Assembly: GCA_043738425.1 (NCBI GenBank)
Contig: JAYUGJ010000123.1
Coordinates: forward strand, 1-64,000
DNA length: 64,000 nt
Direction of reading: 5' to 3'
Source of the DNA: PBB1 sp043738425
GTDB lineage: Bacteria > Pseudomonadota > Gammaproteobacteria > Burkholderiales > Burkholderiaceae_C
Part shown: piece by piece, positions 42,621-50,336 of the stretch
How positions within the stretch are numbered: the first letter of the stretch is position 1
Layout of the letters: each line of letters starts with the position of its first letter
Made by a program: the position numbers and the translations under genes
The notes under the pieces: generated by a model
The model's database searches: none
Seen by the model: only the letters and a program-made list of their open reading frames with translations
Told to the model about the DNA's origin: nothing

Positions 42621-43484
42621 TCAACCGAGCAGTGCCAATTCTTCGTCTGTGAACCCAGCTGCCCGGCGTGCGGTGTGGTTGAAGGGCGGTCGCAGCAGCG
42701 GTGCCTGATGGTGCTGCGCCAACGCGGCGTAGTGGGCGACAGGGTCGAGCTGGCGCTGCTTGCACAACCACCGATACCAGTGGTTGCCGATGCCGACATG
42801 GCCAATTTCGTCGCGCAGGATGGTGCCCAAGATGTCGGCAGCGCGGGTGTCCCCCGCCCGTTGAAACTTGGCCTGCAGCGGTGGCGTGGCATCGAGCCCG
42901 CGCGCTTCCAGTGTGCGCGGCACCAACGCCATGCGGGCGACCACATCGCCGGCAGTGCGCTGTGTCATCAGCCACAGGCCTTCGTGCGCGTCGAAGTCGC
43001 CGTAGCCGTATCCGAGACCGTGCAAGTGATCGCACAACAGCGTGTAGTGGTGGGCCTCTTCGCTGGCGACCCGCAACCAGTCGGTGTAGAACCGCCTCGG
43101 CATGTCATTGAAGCGCCACACCGCATCGAGCGCCAGATTGATGGCGTTGAATTCGATGTGGGCAATCGCGTGCAACAACGCAGCACGGCCTTCGAGCGTG
43201 AATGGCGTGCGGGACGGCACCTGGCGGGTCGGCAACATCGCCGGTCTGACCGGACGGCCAGGAGTTTGCTGCTGCGTCGGTTCGACAACGATGGACTGCG
43301 CTGGCACGAGCCGGTGTTGCAGGTGGTGTTGCCACAGTTTGCGAGTTTGCGCCACTTTGTCCGTTGGATCGGGGGTTTGCCAGCAGCGCAGCGCCTCGAG
43401 TCGCAAGCCCGTCTGGTCCACCTGGTCCGTTGAATCGATTGGCCCGACAACCGATGATTTACGAGTCGGGGAGATGGTGTGCAT
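42621..43484 (-). CDS. DUF455 ferritin-like protein
   Basis: A ferritin-like diiron-type four-helix-bundle protein of unknown function. The 287-residue product shows candidate metal ligands in AIAHIEFNAINLALDAVWRF, VASEEAHHYTLLCDHLHGLG and ILRDEIGHVGIGNHWYRWLC. The start is uncertain: ATG 43484 is close behind AGGG, while ATG 43505 lies too close to its CCGGAG. It diverges from the carbonic anhydrase gene. Confidence 0.88.
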   Translation of the reverse strand: MHTISPTRKSSVVGPIDSTDQVDQTGLRLEALRCWQTPDPTDKVAQTRKLWQHHLQHRLVPAQSIVVEPTQQQTPGRPVRPAMLPTRQVPSRTPFTLEGRAALLHAIAHIEFNAINLALDAVWRFNDMPRRFYTDWLRVASEEAHHYTLLCDHLHGLGYGYGDFDAHEGLWLMTQRTAGDVVARMALVPRTLEARGLDATPPLQAKFQRAGDTRAADILGTILRDEIGHVGIGNHWYRWLCKQRQLDPVAHYAALAQHHQAPLLRPPFNHTARRAAGFTDEELALLG

Positions 43485-43521
43485 CCCTAAAATTATCAAC
43501 TTCATCTCCGGAGAGTTTCCA

Positions 43522-44049
43522 GTGGCTGTCTACCGTTTAGGTGAGTCCGTGCCCGCAATTGCTGCCAGCGCGTGGGTGGCTGACAGCGCCCAGTTGATCG
43601 GCGATGTGGTGCTGGCCGATAACGCCAGTGTGTGGTTTGGCGCGGTGCTGCGCGGGGACAACGCGCGCATCCACATCGGCCAGCGCAGCAACATCCAGGA
43701 TGGTGCAGTGCTTCACGCCGACATCGGTTGCCCGACGACCTTGGGCGACGACGTCACCGTTGGACACCAGGCGATGCTGCACGGCTGCACCGTAGGCGAC
43801 GGCTCGTTGATCGGCATTCAAGCGGTGCTGTTGAACCGCGCGCGGATTGGCAAATCGTGCCTGGTCGCCGCTGGCGCGGTGGTGACCGAGGGCAAGCAAT
43901 TCCCCGATGGCTGGCTGATCATGGGCGCACCGGCAAAAGCCGTGCGGCCGCTCACGGTCGAACAAATTGCCGACTTGATGCACAGCGCGGTTGGCTATGT
44001 CGGCCATGCCCAGCGCTACCGGCGCGACTTAGCCCGGGTCGACGGATGA
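43522..44049 (+). CDS. Gamma-class carbonic anhydrase-like protein
   Basis: A left-handed beta-helix protein of the gamma-carbonic anhydrase/YrdA family. The 175-residue product is made of hexapeptide repeats with the metal-binding histidines in IQDGAVLHADIG and VTVGHQAMLHGC. The start is GTG 43522 behind CCGGAGAG, giving MAVYRLGESVPAI as in homologues. It precedes hslO by 6 bases. Confidence 0.92.
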   Translation: MAVYRLGESVPAIAASAWVADSAQLIGDVVLADNASVWFGAVLRGDNARIHIGQRSNIQDGAVLHADIGCPTTLGDDVTVGHQAMLHGCTVGDGSLIGIQAVLLNRARIGKSCLVAAGAVVTEGKQFPDGWLIMGAPAKAVRPLTVEQIADLMHSAVGYVGHAQRYRRDLARVDG

Positions 44050-44055
44050 ACGCGC

Positions 44056-45024
44056 ATGAGTGAGTTGCATAAATTCATCTTCGAAGGTTTGCCGGTGCGC
44101 GGCATGTTGGTGCGGTTGACCGACAGTTGGCGCGAGGTGTTGCAACGCCGGGCTGCCGCGGATGACACCTTTCCAGCACCGGTGCGCATGCTGATGGGCG
44201 AAATGGCCGCGGCTGGTTTGCTGATGCAAGCCAACATTAAATTCAATGGCGCGCTGGTGCTGCAGGTCTACGGTGACGGCCCGGTCAAGTTGGCCGTGGC
44301 CGAGGTGCAAAACGACCTGGCGTTTCGCGTGACCGCCAAAGTCGTCGGCGAGGTTGCGCCGGGTGCGCAAGTCGAGGCGCTGCTCAATGTGCACGGTCAA
44401 GGCCGTTGTGCGATCACGCTCGATCCGCTCACCCGGTTTCCCGGCCAGCAGCCGTACCAAGGCGTGGTGTCGCTGCACGGAGACCAGCGCGAGCCGCTGC
44501 AAAAAATCAGTGAGGTACTCGAGCACTACATGCTGCAGTCGGAGCAGCTCGACACCCGGTTGATCCTCGCGGCCAACGACGAGGTTGCAGTCGGCCTGCT
44601 GATTCAGCGCTTACCGGTCGAAGGCGCGGGAAATCTGGGGCAAAAAAACGAAGACGATATTGGATTGAGCGAGGCCTACGACCGCATCGCGCTATTGGCG
44701 TCGACCGCCAGCCGCGAAGACTTGCTCACGCTTGATGCCAACACCTTGCTGCACCGGTTGTTTTGGGAAGAAAGCGTGCGCCGTTTCCCCGTGCAAACTG
44801 GCGATACCGGGCCGCGTTTTGCATGCAGCTGCTGTCGCGAGCGGGTTGGGCGCATGCTGTTCAGCCTGGGCCGCGTTGAAGTCGACGGCATCGTGGTCGA
44901 ACAAGGCCGGGTCGAGATTGGTTGCGACTTTTGCGGCATCAAGTACCACTTCGACGCGGTCGATGTCGCGGAATTGTTCGTGCCGACGGCGCACCAAGCA
45001 CCGGGGTCTGCGACGCTCAACTGA
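44056..45024 (+). CDS. hslO: Redox-regulated chaperone Hsp33
   Basis: Hsp33 is a holdase activated by oxidative loss of zinc. The 322-residue product starts with LHKFIFEGLPVRGMLVRLTD. The C-terminal redox switch has the zinc-binding pairs in FACSCCRERV and GCDFCGIKYHFD. A phototroph with oxygen-exposed pigments would be expected to need such protection, but this is inference. Confidence 0.95.
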   Translation: MSELHKFIFEGLPVRGMLVRLTDSWREVLQRRAAADDTFPAPVRMLMGEMAAAGLLMQANIKFNGALVLQVYGDGPVKLAVAEVQNDLAFRVTAKVVGEVAPGAQVEALLNVHGQGRCAITLDPLTRFPGQQPYQGVVSLHGDQREPLQKISEVLEHYMLQSEQLDTRLILAANDEVAVGLLIQRLPVEGAGNLGQKNEDDIGLSEAYDRIALLASTASREDLLTLDANTLLHRLFWEESVRRFPVQTGDTGPRFACSCCRERVGRMLFSLGRVEVDGIVVEQGRVEIGCDFCGIKYHFDAVDVAELFVPTAHQAPGSATLN

Positions 45025-45051
45025 TGTGCGATTGATGCGCTCGACTTGGGC

Positions 45052-45095
45052 GCGCGGTGGATGTGCGGTGGGTGCGCGGTGGGTGCGCGGTGGGT
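45052..45095 (+). repeat. Four 11-base tandem repeats
   Basis: Four units of GCGCGGTGGGT (the last two exact, the first two each with one or two changes) lie in the 116-base gap between the convergent hslO and ftsB genes. Confidence 0.85.
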
Positions 45096-45140
45096 GTGCA
45101 CCAGCCGACGCTCAGGTGCTCGCCAGGGCGCGCAAGTCGG

Positions 45141-45419
45141 CTACCGCGCCCCGGCGCTCCATTGCACCAGCACTTCGTCGCGCTTGACCATGCCCAGATC
45201 AAAGCGCGCTTTTTCTTCGACCATCTCCAGGCCCTCTTTCAAGTCGGTCACTTCGGCAACCAGCTGTTCATTGCGCAGCCGTGCATGGTGGTTGACCAAG
45301 AGTTGCGCTTCCAACTTGCCTTGCAATTCATGCACGCGCGGCACGCCGTTTTTGCCGAACCACAGTTCGGCATGCACCAGCAGCAGCAGCACGCCAAGGG
45401 CCAAGCCAATGAATTTCAT
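45141..45419 (-). CDS. ftsB: Cell division protein FtsB
   Basis: FtsB is a bitopic divisome protein that pairs with FtsL and FtsQ. The 92-residue product has an N-terminal transmembrane helix (IGLALGVLLLLVHAELWF), the following FGKNGVPRVHELQ and a coiled coil (LRNEQLVAEVTDLKEGLEMV) ending in the conserved ARFDLGMVKRDEVLVQ. It follows eno in the same direction, the usual eno-ftsB order. Confidence 0.94.
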   Translation of the reverse strand: MKFIGLALGVLLLLVHAELWFGKNGVPRVHELQGKLEAQLLVNHHARLRNEQLVAEVTDLKEGLEMVEEKARFDLGMVKRDEVLVQWSAGAR

Positions 45420-45466
45420 AGTGCGGGCGTGGGCAGTAAAAAGAGTGAGGGCCTGGGCTGGGCAAT

Positions 45467-46753
45467 TCAGCGCAGATTGTAAAAAGCACTGCGGCCGGGA
45501 TAGCTGGCGACATCGCCCAAATCTTCTTCGATTCGCAGCAATTGGTTGTACTTCGCCATGCGGTCGCTGCGGCTCATGGAGCCGGTTTTGATTTGTCCCG
45601 CGTTGGTGCCAACCGCGATGTCGGCGATGGTCGAGTCCTCGGTTTCACCTGAACGGTGGCTGATGACTGCGGTGTAGTTCGCGCGCTTGGCCATCTCGAT
45701 GGCGGCAAAGGTTTCGGTCAACGTGCCGATCTGGTTGATCTTGATCAGAATCGAATTCGCAATGCGCTTGTCGATTCCCTCTTTAAGAATTTTCGTATTG
45801 GTGACGAACAAATCGTCGCCGACCAATTGCACCTTGTTGCCGAGTCGTTCGGTCAGGTGTTTCCAGCCGTCCCAATCGCCTTCGTGCATGCCGTCTTCAA
45901 TGCTGATGATCGGGTACTTGTCGACCCAGCTGGCCAGCATGTCGGTCCATGCCGGAGCGCTCAATTTGATGCCGCCTTCACCTTCCAACACGTACTGACC
46001 GTCTTTGTAAAACTCGCTGGCGGCGCAGTCCAGACCCAACGCGATTTGGCTGCCAGCGGTGTAACCCGCTTTGTCGATGGCTTCCAGAATCATTTGAATG
46101 GCGGCTTCATGGTTTGCCACGTTGGGCGCAAAGCCGCCTTCGTCGCCAACGGCGGTACTGATGCCACGGTCGTGCAAGATTTTCTTCAGCGCATGGAAAG
46201 TTTCGGCACCCCAGCGCAGTGCTTCGCGAAAGCTGGGCGCGCCGACGGGGATGATCATCAGCTCTTGCAGGTCGAGATTGTTGTTGGCGTGTTCGCCGCC
46301 GTTGATGACGTTCATCATCGGCACCGGCAGGCTCATGCCACCCGAGCCGCCGAAGTAGCGATACAGCGGCAGCCCGCTTTCTTCAGCCGCAGCGCGCGCC
46401 ACCGCCATGCTGACCGCCAGCGTGGCGTTCGCGCCCAGGCGGCTTTTGTTATCGGTGCCGTCGAGTGCGATCAGCGTGCGGTCTAGAAAGGCCTGCTCGC
46501 TCGCATCGAGTCCAAGCACCGCTTCGTTGATTTCGGTGTTCACATGCGACACCGCGCGCAGTACGCCTTTGCCGAGGTAGCGCTTCATGTCACCGTCGCG
46601 CAACTCAATCGCTTCGCGCGAGCCAGTCGACGCGCCCGAGGGCACGGCTGCGCGGCCCATCACGCCCGACTCCAACAGCACGTCGCACTCCACCGTGGGG
46701 TTGCCTCGGCTGTCCAAAATCTCGCGGCCTACGATGTCAACAATCGCGCTCAT
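45467..46753 (-). CDS. eno: Enolase
   Basis: Enolase converts 2-phosphoglycerate to phosphoenolpyruvate. The 428-residue product starts IVDIVGREILDSRGNPTVEC. It contains GDEGGFAPN, the catalytic Glu in ISIEDGMHEGDWDGW, the GDDLFVTNTKILKEGI loop with metal-binding Asp and the catalytic lysine region ILIKINQIGTLTET. SHRSGETED closes the active site. It lies between kdsA and ftsB. Confidence 0.97.
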   Translation of the reverse strand: MSAIVDIVGREILDSRGNPTVECDVLLESGVMGRAAVPSGASTGSREAIELRDGDMKRYLGKGVLRAVSHVNTEINEAVLGLDASEQAFLDRTLIALDGTDNKSRLGANATLAVSMAVARAAAEESGLPLYRYFGGSGGMSLPVPMMNVINGGEHANNNLDLQELMIIPVGAPSFREALRWGAETFHALKKILHDRGISTAVGDEGGFAPNVANHEAAIQMILEAIDKAGYTAGSQIALGLDCAASEFYKDGQYVLEGEGGIKLSAPAWTDMLASWVDKYPIISIEDGMHEGDWDGWKHLTERLGNKVQLVGDDLFVTNTKILKEGIDKRIANSILIKINQIGTLTETFAAIEMAKRANYTAVISHRSGETEDSTIADIAVGTNAGQIKTGSMSRSDRMAKYNQLLRIEEDLGDVASYPGRSAFYNLR

Positions 46754-46837
46754 GGAGGATCCTCAGGGTCAGGTGTTTAGTAAATCGAAAGTCGCGGTGA
46801 TTCGCCAAGCTGCGCTGTGCGGTGCACGCGGTCTGCG

Positions 46838-47695
46838 TCAGCAACCGAAATCGTTTTCAAGCAGCGGTTGCCGTTTGACCACCCGATCCAACGCCACCAA
46901 TTGCTCGAGCAATGCGCGCATGTGCTTCAGCGGCACCGCGTTCGGGCCATCGCTCATGGCGTGGTTCGGGTCCGGGTGCGTTTCCATGAACACGCCGGCC
47001 ACGCCGACCGCGATGGCCGCGCGCGCCAGAACCGGCACAAACTCGCGCTGGCCGCCCGAGCTGGTGCCCCGGCCACCTGGCAGCTGCACCGAATGGGTTG
47101 CATCGAACACCACGGGCGCGCCGGTCTCGCGCATGATGGCCAGCGAGCGCATGTCGCTCACCAGGTTGTTGTAGCCAAAACTCACGCCACGTTCACAGGC
47201 CATGAAGTTGTCTTCAAGCAGGCCTTTTTCACGCGCTGCCGCACGTGCTTTGTCGATCACGTTGTGCATGTCGTGCGGTGCCAGGAACTGGCCCTTTTTG
47301 ATGTTCACCGGCTTGCCGCATTGCGCCACCGCACGAATGAAATCGGTCTGGCGGCACAAGAACGCAGGAGTTTGCAGCACGTCGACCACCGACGCGACCG
47401 CATCGATTTGGTCGATGCTGTGCACATCGGTCAGCAGAGACACGCCCAAGTCGCGCTTGACCTTGCCCAAGATCTCGAGACCGCGCGCAAGCCCAGGGCC
47501 GCGAAATGTGCCGCCGCTTGAACGGTTCGCTTTGTCGTAGCTGCTTTTGAAAATAAACGGGATGCCAAGCGCGGCGGTCATTTCCTTCAACGCACCGGCG
47601 ACATCCATTTGCAGCTGTTCGGACTCAACGACACACGGCCCGGCGATCAAAAAAAACGGCTGTGCGAGGCCGATCTCGTGGCCGCACAGTTTCAT
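46838..47695 (-). CDS. kdsA: 3-deoxy-D-manno-octulosonate 8-phosphate synthase
   Basis: KdsA condenses arabinose-5-phosphate and PEP to KDO-8-phosphate for lipopolysaccharide. The 285-residue product has FLIAGPCVVESEQ, IFKSSYDKANRSSGGTFRGP and MACERGVSFGYNNLVSDMRS, plus the C-terminal METHPDPNHAMSDGPNAV. ATG 47695 shares ATGA with the pyrG stop. The open frame upstream is inside pyrG and is a shadow. Confidence 0.97.
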   Translation of the reverse strand: MKLCGHEIGLAQPFFLIAGPCVVESEQLQMDVAGALKEMTAALGIPFIFKSSYDKANRSSGGTFRGPGLARGLEILGKVKRDLGVSLLTDVHSIDQIDAVASVVDVLQTPAFLCRQTDFIRAVAQCGKPVNIKKGQFLAPHDMHNVIDKARAAAREKGLLEDNFMACERGVSFGYNNLVSDMRSLAIMRETGAPVVFDATHSVQLPGGRGTSSGGQREFVPVLARAAIAVGVAGVFMETHPDPNHAMSDGPNAVPLKHMRALLEQLVALDRVVKRQPLLENDFGC

Positions 47696-49374
47696 GCGGC
47701 CGCCTTGGCGATGTGGCTGCTGGCGGCTAGGCGCTGGCTTTGATGCGCCAACGCTGCGGTGATGAACGAGTTGAACAACGGGTGACCACCCCACGGCGTT
47801 GATTTGAATTCGGGGTGGAATTGCACGCCCATGAACCACGGATGCACGGTGCGCGGAAGCTCAACGATTTCGGTCAGTTTTTCTTTTTGCGTCAGCGCTG
47901 AAATCACCAGTCCGGCAGCCGACAGTTGATCGAGGTAGTGGACGTTGGCTTCGTAGCGGTGACGGTGTCGTTCGGTGACTACGTCGCCGTAAATCTCGTG
48001 CGCCAAGGTGCCGGGTTTCACGTCCGAGCTTTGCGCGCCCAGCCGCATCGTGCCGCCCAGGTCAGATTGGCTGCTGCGCTTTTGAATCGAACCATCGGCG
48101 TCGTGCCACTCTTCGATCAGCGCGATGACGGGGTGAGGCGTGTTCGCTTCGAACTCGGTGCTGTTGGCCGAGGTAAGCCCGGCTTTGTGGCGCGCATATT
48201 CGATCGTGGCGACTTGCATGCCAAGGCAAATGCCCAGATACGGTAGTTGGTGTTCGCGTGCGAATTTCGCGGTAAGTATTTTTCCTTCGACACCGCGCTT
48301 GCCGAATCCACCTGGCACCAACACCGCGTCGTAGCGCGCCAGTTGATGCAAGTTCTCGCTCGTCAACGTTTCTGAATCGACGTATTCGATGCGGACTTTG
48401 GCGTGGCTGTGCATGCCGGCATGCAGCAGCGCTTCATTCAGTGATTTGTACGAATCGGACAGGTCGGTGTACTTGCCGCACATGCCGATGGTGACTTCGC
48501 GCTCAGGGTGCTCGACCTCGCGCACCAAATCGTCCCAGCGTTTCAAATTGGCCGGCGGCGTGTTGATGCGCAGCTTGTCGCAAATCAAGCCATCGAGACC
48601 TTGCTCATGCAGGATGCGTGGCACCTTGTAGATCGTGTCGACGTCCCACATTGAAATGACGCCCCATTCGGGTACGTTGGTGAAAAGCGAAATTTTTTCG
48701 CGCTCTTCGTCGGGAATCGCGCGGTCAGCGCGGCACAACAACACATCGGCCTGAATGCCGATTTCACGCAGCTTTTGCGCGGTGTGCTGGGTTGGTTTGG
48801 TTTTCAGCTCGCCGGCAGCTGCGATCCAGGGCACGTAGGTCAGGTGCACGAAGGCGCTGTTGTTCTGACCCAGGCGCAAACTCATCTGTCGCACGGCTTC
48901 CAAAAACGGCAGCGACTCGATATCGCCGACCGTGCCACCGATCTCGACGATCGCCACATCGACGGCATCGGCCGTGCCGACACCGGCACCGCGTTTGACG
49001 AACTCTTGGATCTCGTTGGTGACGTGGGGAATGACTTGAACCGTCTTGCCGAGGTAGTCACCGCGGCGCTCTTTTTCGAGCACGCTTTTGTAAATCTGGC
49101 CGGTGGTGAAGTTGTTTGCTTTCTTCATACGGGTGCTGATGAAGCGCTCGTAGTGGCCGAGGTCCAGGTCGGTTTCGGCACCATCGTCGGTGACGTACAC
49201 CTCACCGTGCTGAAACGGCGACATCGTGCCGGGATCCACATTCAAATACGGATCGAGTTTGATCAACGTGACCTTGATGCCGCGCGACTCAAGAATGGCC
49301 GCCAGAGACGCTGCCGCGATGCCCTTGCCCAGCGAAGACACCACACCGCCGGTCACAAAAACATACTTGGTCAT
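47692..49374 (-). CDS. pyrG: CTP synthase
   Basis: PyrG aminates UTP to CTP. The 560-residue product begins TKYVFVTGGVVSSLGKGIAA, with the synthase domain followed by a glutamine amidotransferase domain. The amidotransferase nucleophile is in YLGICLGMQVATIEYAR, and the His/Glu pair is in FMGVQFHPEFKSTP. A promoter-like TATAAT lies upstream. First gene of the pyrG-kdsA-eno-ftsB group, a common betaproteobacterial order. Confidence 0.97.
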   Translation of the reverse strand: MTKYVFVTGGVVSSLGKGIAAASLAAILESRGIKVTLIKLDPYLNVDPGTMSPFQHGEVYVTDDGAETDLDLGHYERFISTRMKKANNFTTGQIYKSVLEKERRGDYLGKTVQVIPHVTNEIQEFVKRGAGVGTADAVDVAIVEIGGTVGDIESLPFLEAVRQMSLRLGQNNSAFVHLTYVPWIAAAGELKTKPTQHTAQKLREIGIQADVLLCRADRAIPDEEREKISLFTNVPEWGVISMWDVDTIYKVPRILHEQGLDGLICDKLRINTPPANLKRWDDLVREVEHPEREVTIGMCGKYTDLSDSYKSLNEALLHAGMHSHAKVRIEYVDSETLTSENLHQLARYDAVLVPGGFGKRGVEGKILTAKFAREHQLPYLGICLGMQVATIEYARHKAGLTSANSTEFEANTPHPVIALIEEWHDADGSIQKRSSQSDLGGTMRLGAQSSDVKPGTLAHEIYGDVVTERHRHRYEANVHYLDQLSAAGLVISALTQKEKLTEIVELPRTVHPWFMGVQFHPEFKSTPWGGHPLFNSFITAALAHQSQRLAASSHIAKAAA

Positions 49375-49418
49375 GGCTTGCAGCCGACCGTTTGAAGCGG
49401 CTGTGATCTGAAAAAAAT

Positions 49419-49424
49419 ATTATA
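49419..49424 (-). promoter_or_regulatory. -10 box of the pyrG promoter
   Basis: A perfect TATAAT on the minus strand lies 44 bases before the pyrG ATG, in an A/T-rich patch. No clear -35 is visible; the region upstream is taken up by CCGCAG repeats. Confidence 0.45.
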
Positions 49425-49441
49425 GAAGCGGGGGGTGTCGG

Positions 49442-49465
49442 CCGCAGCCGCAGCCGCAGCCGCAA
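49442..49465 (-). repeat. CCGCAG hexanucleotide repeat upstream of pyrG
   Basis: Three exact copies of CCGCAG and a fourth ending in A lie in the 125-base gap between pyrG and the Anbu gene, close to the expected pyrG -35 region. Confidence 0.75.
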
Positions 49466-49499
49466 GGTGTGGCTCGCTGTGCCAACCACGCGGTCGGGA

Positions 49500-50336
49500 T
49501 CACACGATTTTTTCGCCCGGGTGCGTGATCTTGCGCATCGGTTCGTAGCGCTGCGAGGTGACACACAGGGGGTACGCCGCGGCCACTTCGCTGGCGCTCC
49601 ACTGCGGGTCGTCGAGCGACTCGAACACCTGGCGCAGTCGCTGTCCCCACGAGCTTCGAACCATTTGAAAATAGGGGTTGTGCTCATCGATGCACACCAG
49701 TTGGTTGCACTGCAGCGAATTGGTTTCGTACACCAACAGGTCCAACGGCAGGCCCACTGAGAGGTTGGATTTCAGCGTCGAGTCCATGGACACCAGCGCG
49801 CATTTCGATGCTTCGTCCAGCGGCGTCGCGGGTGTGATCATGCGGTCGAGGACCGGCTTGCCGTACTTCGACTCACCCGCTTGGAAGTAGCAGGTTTCGC
49901 GCGTCGACTCGATGAAGTTGCCGGCGGAGTAGACCAGGAAAAGCCGCATCGCTTCGCCAGCAATCTGGCCGCCAAAAATCATCGTCGAATTGAAATCGAC
50001 GCCAGCCGCTTGCAGCGACTTGCCGTCTTGCGCATGGACGCGGCGAACTGCGCTGCCCAGCACCCGCACCGCGTCGAACATGCTGGTCGCGTTCCAAATG
50101 GTGATGGGCGGCGCAGCCGGGTCGTCGCTGGGTATTTTTTCGACTTGCAAGATCTCGCGCACCGACTGGCTTATCGACAGGTTGCCAGCCGACAGCATCA
50201 CCATGAAGCGGTCGCCGGGTTTTTCGTACACCATCATTTTGCGAAAGGTGCTGATCTGGTCGAGACCGGCGTTGGTACGCGAGTCGGACAAAAAAACCAG
50301 CCCCGCGTCCAGTTTGATAGCTACGCAGTAAGTCAT
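49500..50336 (-). CDS. Anbu-type bacterial proteasome-like protease
   Basis: Anbu is an Ntn-hydrolase ancestral to or derived from proteasome/HslV subunits and forms ring assemblies. The 278-residue product begins MTYCVAIKLDAGLVFLSDSR, with Thr2 as the expected nucleophile after removal of Met, and shows TNAGLDQISTFRKM typical of Anbu. In many bacteria the gene sits with an ATP-grasp protein, an alpha-E protein and a transglutaminase; none of these is adjacent here. Instead it overlaps the mutS stop by 4 bases (ATGA) and is probably translated from the mutS message. Confidence 0.9.
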   Translation of the reverse strand: MTYCVAIKLDAGLVFLSDSRTNAGLDQISTFRKMMVYEKPGDRFMVMLSAGNLSISQSVREILQVEKIPSDDPAAPPITIWNATSMFDAVRVLGSAVRRVHAQDGKSLQAAGVDFNSTMIFGGQIAGEAMRLFLVYSAGNFIESTRETCYFQAGESKYGKPVLDRMITPATPLDEASKCALVSMDSTLKSNLSVGLPLDLLVYETNSLQCNQLVCIDEHNPYFQMVRSSWGQRLRQVFESLDDPQWSASEVAAAYPLCVTSQRYEPMRKITHPGEKIV

